A stretch of DNA of 49,472 nt from Acidobacteriota bacterium. GTDB taxonomy: Bacteria; Acidobacteriota; Terriglobia; Acidiferrales; UBA7541. The DNA lies in contig PMES01000029.1 in assembly GCA_003154775.1 (NCBI GenBank), positions 46,678 to 96,149 on the forward strand, in the 5' to 3' direction. The notes under the pieces were generated by a model. The model did no database searches, was not told the DNA's origin, and saw nothing but the letters and a program-made list of their open reading frames with translations. Below are positions 33,467-43,640 of the stretch, one piece after another. How positions within the stretch are numbered: position 1 is the first letter of the stretch; each line of letters opens with the position of its first letter. A program made the position numbers and the translations under genes.

Positions 33467-33482
33467 AGCAGGGCAATTGCCA
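33467..33482 (-). promoter_or_regulatory. Candidate sigma-54 (-24/-12) promoter upstream of the kinase gene
   Basis: On the minus strand TGGCAATTGCCCTGCT matches the consensus TGGCACGN4TTGCW, with GG and GC at the required spacing. It lies 35 bp before the kinase ATG. Because the operon encodes an NtrC-family activator, the placement suggests autoregulation. Confidence 0.5.
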
Positions 33483-33588
33483 AGTGCAAGAAAATTCTGG
33501 CGCTTCCAACTTATTGCAAATAATATGCTTAGCAATGCAGCCAGCAAATGAATCTGCGTGCCCAACACTCACATCGTAAGGAAATCGC

Positions 33589-33616
33589 TTGACTTGATGG
33601 GAATTCTTGCTATATT
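33589..33616 (+). promoter_or_regulatory. groESL promoter (sigma-70 type)
   Basis: TTGACT (33589-33594) and TATATT (33611-33616) are separated by 16 bases. The -10 touches the CIRCE operator. Confidence 0.8.
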
Positions 33617-33641
33617 AGCACTCGGTTGCGAGGAGTGCTAA
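33615..33641. promoter_or_regulatory. CIRCE operator (HrcA binding site)
   Basis: A perfect TTAGCACTC-N9-GAGTGCTAA inverted repeat, the HrcA repressor site. It overlaps the -10 of the groESL promoter, so HrcA would block transcription until heat stress. Confidence 0.97.
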
Positions 33642-33716
33642 TTCACCTTTCGGCGCTCCCCACCACGGTAAGTCTTCAGTTCTACCGCTAGTTCACCTTA
33701 TGGAGGTTTTTCGACG

Positions 33717-34031
33717 ATGGCAGTCAATCTTACACCGCTCCACGATCGCGTTATCGTGAAGCGTATTGAAGAGAAGGAATCCGTCAAGGGCGGCATCATC
33801 ATCCCTGACTCCGCGAAGGAAAAGCCGCAAGAGGGCGAGATCATCGCCGTCGGCGCCGGCAAGCGCGAGAAGGGTGAGCGCATCCCTCTCGACGTCAACG
33901 TTGGCGATCGCGTGCTCTTCGGCAAATACAGTGGCAGCGAAATCAAGATCGAGGGCCAGGAATACCTGATCCTCCGCGAGGAAGAAATTCTGGCCAAGCT
34001 GGGCGGGGCCGCGAAAGCAGCAAAGAAGTAA
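33717..34031 (+). CDS. groES: Co-chaperonin GroES
   Basis: A 104-residue 10-kDa co-chaperonin that caps the GroEL ring. Typical features are the [17 protein letters not shown] start, the mobile loop [18 protein letters not shown], and [25 protein letters not shown] at 33702-33706 precedes the ATG. The mRNA starts about 70 bp upstream, from a CIRCE-controlled promoter. groEL follows after 143 bp, with a REP-like palindrome in the gap. Confidence 0.98.
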   Translation: MAVNLTPLHDRVIVKRIEEKESVKGGIIIPDSAKEKPQEGEIIAVGAGKREKGERIPLDVNVGDRVLFGKYSGSEIKIEGQEYLILREEEILAKLGGAAKAAKK

Positions 34032-34094
34032 CCAGCCACCAGCGATCAGTTATCGGGAAGCACATTCGGGAAGTAACTCCGGCTTTCGGCCGGC

Positions 34095-35827
<1,733 letters not shown>

Positions 35828-35854
35828 GCCTTAGCCTTCCAAACAAACTCCACC

Positions 35855-35890
35855 AAAAAGGGCGGCCGCATTAGCGGTCGCCCTTTTTTT
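35855..35890 (+). terminator. Rho-independent terminator of groESL
   Basis: AAAGGGCGGCCGC and GCGGTCGCCCTTT form a long GC-rich stem around ATTA, followed by a T run. The A run on the other side would also let it work leftward. Confidence 0.9.
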
Positions 35891-36273
35891 CCTATCGTTG
35901 GGGGCAGCGCACTGCTGTGCCCCATCTCGGCAAGGTGCAAGCGCCTTTGTCATCCCGACCGGAGGACCGCGTCGTTTGCGGGCCGCAGTGGAGGGATCGC
36001 GGCACAATCACTATTGTTCCAGTTCACCGTCAGCCTTGAAGGCACTTTGCTCTTGATTCCTCTTGCTTGTGTAGGGGCGCAGCACTTTTACCCTGAGCCT
36101 GGAAGGGGCTGCGCCCCCTCTAGGCATTGGTGCTGGTCCGCGCGGCGTACACAAATCGGGGCACTCTCAGCTCCTTGTAACCCCTGCCTTGTGACCCCCT
36201 TCCTTGCCTCGCTTCCCCCTCTTGAGTAGACTCTTTCTGCCACATTCCCGCTCCTCAGGGGGGAGCGAGTCAC
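35891..36273. other. Gene-free region with dispersed repeats
   Basis: No convincing gene. It holds a short GGGGCAGCGCAC/CTGTGCCCC-like palindrome near 35903-35926 and a GTCATCCCGACCGGAG-type repeat at 35948-36003. A GTAG-headed palindrome follows, with a perfect 10-bp stem GGGGCGCAGC / GCTGCGCCCC (about 36071-36117). Confidence 0.6.
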
Positions 36274-36900
36274 ATGCCTGGATTTTTGCAGCGGTTTATG
36301 CCGCGGGACGGCGATTTTTTCCTCCTCTTTCAAAAGCAAGCTGAAAATATTGTCTCCGGGGCCCAGGCCTTCACCAAGATGCTGGAGCACTACACCGGTG
36401 TCCCCGAACAGGTCCAGATCATCAAGGCCATCGAGCACCAGGGCGATGAAATCACCCACCAGATCTTCCGCAAGCTCAACCAGACCTTTATCACTCCTTT
36501 CGACCGCGAGGATATGCACGAACTCTGCGGCACCATGGACGACGTCATTGACCTGATTGACGCCGCCGCCAGCCGCTTTGTTCTTTACCGCATTGACACC
36601 GTCCGCGCCGGCACCATCGAACTCACCAAAGTCCTCGCCGCGGCCACTGTCGAGCTCTCCTCCGCCATCCACGCCATGGAGACGCCGGACAAAGCGCTCC
36701 ACCGCATCATCGAGATCAACCGCCTCGAAAATGAAAGCGATCGTATCTGCCGGACCCTCATCGCTCAGCTCTTTGAAGAGGAAAAGGACTCCGTTCAGAT
36801 CATTAAGTGGAAGGAAATTTTCGAGGTCATTGAAACCGCCGTTGATAAGTGCGAAGACGTCTCCAATGTCATCGAGAGCGTCATCTTGAAGAACGCCTGA
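36274..36900 (+). CDS. DUF47 (PhoU-like) phosphate transport accessory protein
   Basis: A 208-residue all-helical protein of the DUF47/PhoU-related family, with regular charged helices and conserved-type segments HQGDEITHQIFRKLNQTFITPF, DREDMHELCGTMDDVIDLID and INRLENESDRICRTLI. GGGGAG lies upstream of the ATG. Members usually sit next to pit genes and are thought to modulate Pit. Here the pit gene starts five bases after the stop, so the pair is an operon. Confidence 0.93.
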   Translation: MPGFLQRFMPRDGDFFLLFQKQAENIVSGAQAFTKMLEHYTGVPEQVQIIKAIEHQGDEITHQIFRKLNQTFITPFDREDMHELCGTMDDVIDLIDAAASRFVLYRIDTVRAGTIELTKVLAAATVELSSAIHAMETPDKALHRIIEINRLENESDRICRTLIAQLFEEEKDSVQIIKWKEIFEVIETAVDKCEDVSNVIESVILKNA

Positions 36901-36905
36901 TCCCC

Positions 36906-37901
36906 GTGAACAGCTTCTCCCTCGTCGTCCTTACAATCGGCCTCACCCTCGCCTTCGAATTCTCGAACGGCTGGCACGACGCCGCCAATTCCATCGCCAC
37001 CGTCGTCTCCACCCGTGTCCTGACGCCCTTCCGCGCTGTCCTCTGGGCCGCCTTCTGGAATTTCATCGCTGCGTTCTTCTTCGGCACCGCCGTCGCCACT
37101 GCCATCGGCACAGGGATGGTCCACATCGAAATGGTGAATGAGAAGGTGCTTCTCGCCGGCCTCCTCGGCGCGATCACGTGGAACCTCACTACCCTCACGC
37201 TGGGACTGCCGACAAGCTCCTCGCACGCGCTCATGGGCGGTTACGGCGGTGCCGCTGTCGTTCACGCTGGCTTTAAAACTCTCATCCTCGCTGGCTGGAC
37301 CATGCCGGTTCTCTTCATCTTCCTTTCGCCCGTCATCGGCATGTTCATCGGCTGGCTGGTCAGCGTCCTCACCACCTGGGTTGTCCGCAATCAGCGGCCT
37401 CGCCGCGTGGATCGCTGGTTCCGGCGCCTGCAATTGGTCTCTGCTGCAGGGTATAGCTTGGGTCACGGCACCAATGACGCGCAAAAAGGCATGGGCATCA
37501 TCACCGCCGCCTTGGTTACCGGTGGATTGATGAAGAACTACTCTGTTCCCTATTGGGTGATTATCTGTTGCTGTCTCGCCATGGGTGGCGGCACGATGGC
37601 CGGCGGCTGGCGCATCATCAAGACCATGGGCCAGCGCATCACCAAACTCACTCCCTTCGGCGGGTTTGCCGCGGAGACGGCCGGTGCGATTACCCTGTTT
37701 ACCACCGCGCGTTTTGGCATTCCTGTCAGCACCACCCACACCATCACCGGCGCCATCGTGGGCGTTGGCGCTTCTCACCGCCTCACCGCCGTGCGCTGGG
37801 GCGTCACGCGCCACATCGTCTGGGCCTGGGTCCTCACCATCCCCGGCGCAGCCTTCCTCGGCGCCACCATCTATCACTTCCTCGTCCCGCTCCTGCACTA
37901 A
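36906..37901 (+). CDS. pit: Low-affinity inorganic phosphate transporter Pit
   Basis: 331 residues from the GTG at 36906, a spacing that fits coupling to the DUF47 gene. A polytopic inner-membrane carrier for phosphate, usually as a metal-phosphate complex with protons. The two inverted PiT signatures are clear: FSNGWHDAANSIATVVSTRVLTP near the start and GHGTNDAQKGMGIITAAL in the second half. LPTSSSHALMGGYGG and IPVSTTHTITGAIVG are the paired S/T-rich motifs. About ten hydrophobic segments are seen and length is normal for the short bacterial form. Confidence 0.95.
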   Translation: MNSFSLVVLTIGLTLAFEFSNGWHDAANSIATVVSTRVLTPFRAVLWAAFWNFIAAFFFGTAVATAIGTGMVHIEMVNEKVLLAGLLGAITWNLTTLTLGLPTSSSHALMGGYGGAAVVHAGFKTLILAGWTMPVLFIFLSPVIGMFIGWLVSVLTTWVVRNQRPRRVDRWFRRLQLVSAAGYSLGHGTNDAQKGMGIITAALVTGGLMKNYSVPYWVIICCCLAMGGGTMAGGWRIIKTMGQRITKLTPFGGFAAETAGAITLFTTARFGIPVSTTHTITGAIVGVGASHRLTAVRWGVTRHIVWAWVLTIPGAAFLGATIYHFLVPLLH

Positions 37902-38002
37902 TCTCTCGGGCTGGCAGCGCGTCGTCTGGGCCTTATGAATCTGCCCGCCTCTCACCTCGTTGCGACTTTACTTCCCCGCATCCTTGCCTCTATTCTTTTC
38001 TT

Positions 38003-39184
38003 ATGCCTGAACCACGTTCCCCATTTGCCACCGTAGAAGAAGCGGTCGAGGAGATTCGCCAGGGCCGTATGATCGTCCTCGTGGACGACGAGGACCGCGA
38101 AAACGAAGGCGACCTCACCCTGGCCGCTGAAAAAATTACGCCGGAGGCCATCAACTTCATGGCCAGGTTCGGCCGCGGCCTGATCTGCCTCGCCCTCACC
38201 GAGCAGCGTTGCGAGGAACTGAATCTCCCGCTCATGTCGCCCATCAACACCTCCGTCCACGGCACCGCCTTCTGCGAGGCCATCGACGCGAAGCTCGGCG
38301 TCACCACCGGCATCAGCGCCTCCGACCGCGCCATCACCGTCCTCACCGCCATTGACCCCAAGACCCGCCCCCAGGACCTGGCGCGTCCCGGCCACATGTT
38401 CCCTCTTCGCGCGCGCCATGGCGGCGTGCTCGTTCGCGCCGGACAAACCGAAGCTTCCGTGGATTTGGCGCGCATCGCCGGCCTCAATCCCTCCGGCGTG
38501 ATCTGCGAAATCATGAACGAAGACGGCACGATGTCCCGCGTGCCACAGCTCATCGAGTTCTGCCAGGAGCACCACCTGAAGATGCTCACGGTTGCGGACC
38601 TCATCCGCTACCGCATGCAGCACGAGCGCTATGTCCGCCGCGTCGGGGAAGCCATCGTGCCCACCCGCTACGGCGATTTCCGCATGATCGCCTACTCCAG
38701 CGACGTGGACCACGATCAGCACATCGCGCTGATTCGCGGGGAGCTGAGCGGCCCCGTGCCTCCGCTCGTACGCGTTCACTCTCATTGCCTCACTGGCGAT
38801 GTTTTTGGATCAACCGCGTGTGATTGTCCGGACCTCGTGGCGCGTTCCCTCGAAAAAATCGCGGAGGAAAATCGCGGCGTATTTCTCTATCTGCACCACA
38901 CCGGCCGCGGCTACACCATTGACACGCCGGAAACTCCCGGGACCCTGCCGCAAATCCACTTTCATTCCCGCGGCCAGCTCGATCGCGAGCCTGCCCGCCA
39001 GCGTATGGTGCAGCACGAAAGCGGCATTGGCGCGCAAATCCTGATCGACCTCGGCCTCACCGATATCCGCGTCGTCACCAATCACCCCAAGAAAGTCGTC
39101 GCCCTCGAAGGCTACGGCATCCGCATCGCCGACCAGGTTCCCCTGCAACTCTCCACACCCAAGCCCACCCACCAGCGCCTGTAA
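38003..39184 (+). CDS. ribBA: RibBA-type protein: active-looking RibB, degenerate RibA domain
   Basis: 393 residues from the ATG at 38003. The N-terminal domain (1-205) is a complete 3,4-dihydroxy-2-butanone-4-phosphate synthase: [11 protein letters not shown] (28-38), [10 protein letters not shown] (86-95), [10 protein letters not shown] and RPGHMFPL (128-135). The C-terminal domain (206-393) has the GTP cyclohydrolase II fold marks. The zinc cysteines C262, C273 and C275 are kept, as are GIGAQIL and TNHPKKV. Catalytic positions differ: HSEC reads HSHC, RQEGRG reads HHTGRG (E to T300), and the Asp-x-Arg pair is V336 and H338. This half is probably not a normal cyclohydrolase. Fusions with a non-functional RibA part are known (RibBX type). 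It starts 101 bp after pit. Confidence 0.92.
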   Translation: MPEPRSPFATVEEAVEEIRQGRMIVLVDDEDRENEGDLTLAAEKITPEAINFMARFGRGLICLALTEQRCEELNLPLMSPINTSVHGTAFCEAIDAKLGVTTGISASDRAITVLTAIDPKTRPQDLARPGHMFPLRARHGGVLVRAGQTEASVDLARIAGLNPSGVICEIMNEDGTMSRVPQLIEFCQEHHLKMLTVADLIRYRMQHERYVRRVGEAIVPTRYGDFRMIAYSSDVDHDQHIALIRGELSGPVPPLVRVHSHCLTGDVFGSTACDCPDLVARSLEKIAEENRGVFLYLHHTGRGYTIDTPETPGTLPQIHFHSRGQLDREPARQRMVQHESGIGAQILIDLGLTDIRVVTNHPKKVVALEGYGIRIADQVPLQLSTPKPTHQRL

Positions 39185-39486
39185 CCCACGAAGTGGCCGA
39201 TCTTCGGATCGACTCTTCCTTCTTGTGTAGGGGCCGCCTTCCGAGGCGGGCCGCCAAGTCAACCACGCCTCCACGCTATCGTTCTCCCCCACCCCAACCG
39301 CCGTTCCGAACGGAGTCTGCGAAGTGAGGAATCCCTCTTCTCTTTTTATCTCGAGGGCCTAGCGCATTTTCGGAGAAAAGCGAGGAATCTGCTTTTTGCA
39401 AAAGACTCCAAAAGCAGCATATTTTTCTACCGTCTAATTAGCGAACGAGTCTTGGAAAGACAATTGCCCGGATTTCTCATCTGCCG
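39185..39486. other. Gene-free region with a REP and a dispersed repeat
   Basis: It contains a GTAG-headed REP at 39226-39255 (GGGCCGCC / GGCGGGCC), of the RAYT-associated class. A CCGTTCCGAACGGAGTCTGC-GAAGTGAGGAATCCCTC repeat lies around 39301-39339. No coding capacity is supported. Confidence 0.7.
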
Positions 39487-39924
39487 CTACGGCTCTTCGT
39501 CATCCTTCGCAGATGGTTCGGGGGGAGAGTTGCTTTTTGCCGGGGGTTTCGCGGCGGTCGTTTTAGCAGGCGGTGCCTTCCCCGGCGCCGATTGTGCGCT
39601 CGTGGACGGCTTCTTGGTTTGCGGCGCCTTCCCAACCGTCAAATACTTCCGCATCTTTTCCAGCCTTTTCGGGCCAATTCCCTTAATCGCCAGCAGATCA
39701 TCCACGCTCTTGAACGCGCCGTACGACTTCCTCATCTGGAGTATCTTATCCGCCGTCGACGGCCCGATTCCCGGCACCTGCTGCAACTCCGCCGCGCTCG
39801 CGGAATTCAAATTGATGGGATGTGTTGGCGGCTTCTTCTTGGCAAGGACAGCGTCGGCACAGCAAAGAATCAGGAGAAACAAAAACAAGGAAGACGCGAG
39901 TCGGTAGTTCCCCTGCAATGACAT
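39487..39924 (-). CDS. ComEA-like helix-hairpin-helix DNA-binding protein
   Basis: 145 residues. A signal or anchor sequence (residues 8-28, LASSLFLFLLILCCADAVLA) is followed by a classic ComEA HhH pair: INLNSASAAELQQVPGIGPS and DDLLAIKGIGPKRLEKMRKYL. A Lys/Pro/Ala-rich disordered tail with an acidic end (KDDEEP) follows. ComEA proteins bind incoming DNA in the periplasm during natural transformation. Many bacteria also have secreted HhH proteins of unproven role. No other competence gene is nearby apart from cinA, which is far away. The tail is longer than usual. Confidence 0.88.
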   Translation of the reverse strand: MSLQGNYRLASSLFLFLLILCCADAVLAKKKPPTHPINLNSASAAELQQVPGIGPSTADKILQMRKSYGAFKSVDDLLAIKGIGPKRLEKMRKYLTVGKAPQTKKPSTSAQSAPGKAPPAKTTAAKPPAKSNSPPEPSAKDDEEP

Positions 39925-40017
39925 GACTACTTAATAATAACAGCCGCACAGGGGCCGGGCAACCGGAAAATTACGCGTACAGCCTGGCAGGATTCAGGAA
40001 CAAGCAGCGATCGAGGC

Positions 40018-41391
40018 TCACTCCACGCGTTTCCCCTGGTTGTCATAAACGTCCAACTCACCAAACAGCCTTGCCTGTTCCTCGATCTGCGCCCGGTCCC
40101 CTACCACAACGATCTGCATGTTCGCCGAGTCGAAATATTTCCGCGCCGTCGCCAGCAAATCTTCGGCCGTCAGCGCCTTCACTCTCTCCCGGTAGGTCTC
40201 CAGATAGTCCGCCGGCAATTCATTCAGCTCCACCGTCGAAAACTGCGAAAGCAGCCCCTCCTGCGTGGCCAGCCCCATGGAGAACACGCCGGTCAGGTAA
40301 TTCTGCGCATCGGCAAGCTCCGCTGCGGGAACGGGCATGGATCGTAGCCGATCGATCTCGTAGAAAATCTCCGTCAGCGAAGCCGCCACGACATCGTTCC
40401 GCACCGCCGCGGACACGGAGAAGTATCCGTGCTGGCGCAGCGGCATCACGCCACTGCGCGGGCTGTACGTGTATCCCTTGTCCTCGCGGATGTTCATCAC
40501 CAGCCGCGAATTGAACGCCCCGCCATACAAGCTGTTCGTCAGCCCCAGGCGCAACCAGTCCGGATGCTTCCGCGTGATCGCATGGCACCCCGCCAGGATT
40601 TGCGTCTGCACCGATCCCGGATTGTGCACCAGATACACCCGGCGCCCGCGTGGTTTCGGCGGCGTCACCGCCTCTTTCGCGGCAGGCTTCTTCCCCGTCC
40701 AATCTCCAAACACCTTTTCGACCGTCTTCAAAAGCGCTGGCGGATCAAAGTCACCCACCAGCATCAGCAGCGCATTTTCCGGCGTATAGATTTCGCGATA
40801 AACGCTCTGCAAATCCACGCGCTTATAGGCCGCCACTTGCTCTTCGCTCGGCGAGACTTGCGCATACGGGTGCGCACCAAACAGCACCTTGCGCAGCCTC
40901 TCACCGGCCAGAAAACCCGGCGAAGTCCTTTCCAGTTTCACTTCCTCGAGCTTCTGCCGCCGTTCCCGCTCGAACTCCGCTTCCGGAAAAGAGGCCTCGC
41001 GCGCCAGTTCGTTCACCAATTGCAGGATGGGCTCCGCGAACTCGCTCAGCCCGGCGAACGAAATCGCGCTGGTATCCTGCCCCGCGCTCGTGCCCAGGTC
41101 CGCGCCCAGCCGCCGCAGGTCCTCTTCAATCTGCCGGCTCGCGCGTTTCGCCGTTCCCGTGCGCACCACCGTGGCCGTCATTTCGGCAAGGCTTGGCGCT
41201 CGGTCCACCACCAGCGCATTCCCCGCGCGAAAATAAAGTTCGCCATGAAACTTCGGTATGGAATGCGCTTCCGCCAGCACCACTTCGAGTCCATTCGCCA
41301 GCCGCGCTCTTGTCCGTTTCGGCCACCTTACGGGGCGTCCCGGCGTCAATGCCGGCGCCAATGTGGGAACTTCTGCTTCGCGCGTCGCCAT
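40018..41391 (-). CDS. M16-family peptidase, non-catalytic partner
   Basis: 457 residues; the ATG at 41391 overlaps the stop of the upstream M16 gene as TGATG. The fold markers of the insulinase/processing-peptidase family are present (LANGLEVVLAEAHSIPKFHGEL, SRLVMNIREDKGYTYSPRS, YLTGVFSMG). The zinc motif HxxEH is missing: the equivalent region reads APSLAEMTATVVRTGT. It keeps the R/Y-type C-terminal substrate region (NIREDKGYTYSPRSG). In heterodimeric M16B systems one subunit is catalytic and the other holds substrate; this is the second type. It is encoded directly after its catalytic partner. Confidence 0.92.
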   Translation of the reverse strand: MATREAEVPTLAPALTPGRPVRWPKRTRARLANGLEVVLAEAHSIPKFHGELYFRAGNALVVDRAPSLAEMTATVVRTGTAKRASRQIEEDLRRLGADLGTSAGQDTSAISFAGLSEFAEPILQLVNELAREASFPEAEFERERRQKLEEVKLERTSPGFLAGERLRKVLFGAHPYAQVSPSEEQVAAYKRVDLQSVYREIYTPENALLMLVGDFDPPALLKTVEKVFGDWTGKKPAAKEAVTPPKPRGRRVYLVHNPGSVQTQILAGCHAITRKHPDWLRLGLTNSLYGGAFNSRLVMNIREDKGYTYSPRSGVMPLRQHGYFSVSAAVRNDVVAASLTEIFYEIDRLRSMPVPAAELADAQNYLTGVFSMGLATQEGLLSQFSTVELNELPADYLETYRERVKALTAEDLLATARKYFDSANMQIVVVGDRAQIEEQARLFGELDVYDNQGKRVE

Positions 41392-42704
41392 CACGCCGCC
41401 TCCTTCACATCGCTTTTCACCGGCGTGCGAAACACAATCGCGCGGTTCTCCACCCTCAGATATTTCTGCGCGGCGTTCTGAATCTCCTCGCGCTTCACCT
41501 CCAGGAAACCGTCCAGAATCGTGTTCACCAGTTGCGGCTCATTGTCGAACAGCGTAAAGCACGCCAGCAGGTGCATCAGCCCGTAGCGCGGCATGTACCC
41601 GCCACGTCCGCCCTCCAGCGTCGAGTAATAATCGGAACGCCATTTCACCTGGAGCTGCTGCAATTCGTCCTCGCTGATGCCCTTTTCCTGCACTTCGCGA
41701 ATCACCGCGTCAAACGCAGCCAGCGTAGCCTCCGCCGAATACTCCGGCTTGTGCAGAATTCGTGTCGTCAATTGCGTTGGCCCGTTGTACCCGAACAAAT
41801 CCTCGATCCCTCCATCCGCTTCCACGGCAATCTGCTTTTCCAACACCAGTTCGCGGTGGATGCGCCCGGCCCGGCCCCCGTGCAGCGCCTGGTCCAGCAG
41901 CGCCATGGCGAACCACTCCGGCGTCCGCCTCGCCGGCAGCACATAGCCGATGGCCATCGCCGGCAGCGTCCCGAATTTTTCCTCGACGTGTCCCCGCCGC
42001 TCTTCCACCTGCGGAGGCTCCTGCGGATCCGCAAACGGTGGCGCCGCCCCCGCCGGAATCGGCGCGAAATACTTTTCCGCCAGCGCAAATCCTTCCTCCG
42101 GCTTCACGTCCCCCAACAGCAACAGCACCGCGTTGTTCGGCACGTAATACGTCCGGAAAAACGTCTGCACATCCGCCAGGCTCGCTGCATCCAGGTCCGC
42201 GAAATCCCCGTAGAAATTATGCGCGTTCGCCCAATTGCGGAATGCCACCGGCGGCATGTCCAGCCACGGGAAACCGCCGTAGGGCTGGTTCAGCACGTTG
42301 ACGCGCACCTCTTCTTTCACGACGTCGCGCTGGTTCCGCAGATTCTCGTCATCCACTTTCAGCGCGCGCATGCGGTCCGCCTCCAGCCATAGCACGCGCT
42401 CCAGCGCATTCGACGGCACCGCTTCGTAGTAGTTCGTCACGTCGTACATCGTCGAGCCGTTCAGCACGCCCCCGCTCGAATTGATCAGCTTGATGTGCTG
42501 CATCTTCGCCGCGTTCTCCGAGCCTTGAAACATCATGTGCTCGAATAAGTGCGCGAACCCGCTGCGCCCCTGCGGTTCCAGCCGGAATCCAATTTTGTAG
42601 TACACCCCGATCGTCACCACCGGAGCGGTCGCATCCGGCGCAATCACCACGCGTAATCCGTTCTCGAGCGTGGCGCTCTGTATGGGAATCTGAAGTCGCG
42701 TCAA
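41391..42704 (-). CDS. M16-family zinc metallopeptidase, catalytic subunit
   Basis: 437 residues starting at a TTG whose TTGA overlaps the stop of the DUF2520 gene. The inverted zinc motif HLFEH is at residues 52-56, and the third ligand is in the VVKEEVR segment about 75 residues later (E131 or E132). The two-domain M16B length is normal. No signal peptide is visible, so it is predicted cytoplasmic unless translation starts upstream. With the downstream partner it probably forms a heterodimer degrading peptides. The three-gene overlap chain DUF2520, M16 catalytic, M16 partner indicates tight co-translation. Confidence 0.94.
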   Translation of the reverse strand: MTRLQIPIQSATLENGLRVVIAPDATAPVVTIGVYYKIGFRLEPQGRSGFAHLFEHMMFQGSENAAKMQHIKLINSSGGVLNGSTMYDVTNYYEAVPSNALERVLWLEADRMRALKVDDENLRNQRDVVKEEVRVNVLNQPYGGFPWLDMPPVAFRNWANAHNFYGDFADLDAASLADVQTFFRTYYVPNNAVLLLLGDVKPEEGFALAEKYFAPIPAGAAPPFADPQEPPQVEERRGHVEEKFGTLPAMAIGYVLPARRTPEWFAMALLDQALHGGRAGRIHRELVLEKQIAVEADGGIEDLFGYNGPTQLTTRILHKPEYSAEATLAAFDAVIREVQEKGISEDELQQLQVKWRSDYYSTLEGGRGGYMPRYGLMHLLACFTLFDNEPQLVNTILDGFLEVKREEIQNAAQKYLRVENRAIVFRTPVKSDVKEAA

Positions 42705-43597
42705 GCCTGGCCCCCTTTGGTTTTCGATATCTGCTGTGAAGCGATTGAAATTGTTTCGAGCTCCCCGAGCATGGCGGCTGGATCGTGCGCCAGAACGCGC
42801 GCCGCCAGCCGGCTCACCGCCTGGTACGCTTCCAGAAATTCCGGAGCGAGTTGCTGCAAAGCCTCTTCATGACCAGCAACCACGCCGTAATCGCCACGCG
42901 AAAGCGGCCCGGTCCACGCCTTGTGCGGCCCCAACTTTTCGTAGTGCTCGATCACCTGCCGCGAAAGCGATAGCAGCGCCCGCGTTGCTTCCCGCCTCTT
43001 CATTCCCGCCGTCATCAGCATCTGCACTCCGGCCTCTTCCAGCGCCAGCAGGTGTCCTGCCGCAAATGCCCCCGCGGCGTGATACAGCGGCTTCATCGCG
43101 GCCGCGATGCCCACCGGAGTTCCTCCCAGCGCGCGCGCGATCCCTCGTGCCACGCGCACCGCTATCTCGTCGCCTTCAATGGCGAATACCTTGCCCTCCA
43201 GCGGCGGCACGCCCACGCCGCTGAACGTCTGCATGGGGTGCATGGAAGCAGCCGCCGCGCCGCAAGCCCGCACGGACTGCAGCACGCTGGCATCCAACGC
43301 CCCACTCGTGTGAATAACCGACTTGCCGCGCAGTTCTTCTCCGCCCATTCTTGCAAGTTCATCCGCCACGCTGGCGATCACGTCGTCCGGCACGCTCACC
43401 AGAATCGTGCTGCTGCCGAAAATCTGCCGGGTAACTCCCGCCTGCGCCTGCCCCGCACCGATGAAGCGCACAGCCTTCCGCGCGCTGGCTTCCGTCCTCG
43501 CCGCCACCACCCCAATCCTCCAGCCCAGCTCACGCAGCCGCTGCCCCAGCGCGCGCCCCACGCGTCCCGCTCCGACGATGGCAATGCTCTTTGGCAT
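42701..43597 (-). CDS. DUF2520 Rossmann-fold protein
   Basis: 298 residues from the ATG at 43597, giving KSIAIVGAGRVGRALGQRL, an NAD(P)-binding GxGxxG. The frame is open about 32 codons further upstream, but that extension is basic and atypical. The N-terminal Rossmann domain includes ILVSVPDDVI and IHTSGALDASVL. The C-terminal DUF2520 helical domain contains MHPMQTFSGV, PLYHAAGAFAAGHLLALEEAG and LGPHKAWTGPLSRGDYGVV. The family resembles ketopantoate or F420-dependent reductases but its reaction is not established. It is divergent from the glycosyltransferase gene at 43641, with 43 bp between the starts. Confidence 0.9.
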   Translation of the reverse strand: MPKSIAIVGAGRVGRALGQRLRELGWRIGVVAARTEASARKAVRFIGAGQAQAGVTRQIFGSSTILVSVPDDVIASVADELARMGGEELRGKSVIHTSGALDASVLQSVRACGAAAASMHPMQTFSGVGVPPLEGKVFAIEGDEIAVRVARGIARALGGTPVGIAAAMKPLYHAAGAFAAGHLLALEEAGVQMLMTAGMKRREATRALLSLSRQVIEHYEKLGPHKAWTGPLSRGDYGVVAGHEEALQQLAPEFLEAYQAVSRLAARVLAHDPAAMLGELETISIASQQISKTKGGQA

Positions 43598-43640
43598 CCG
43601 TGTTAGCATAACCTGAGGCTGGCTCTCGACTCCAATCCGC

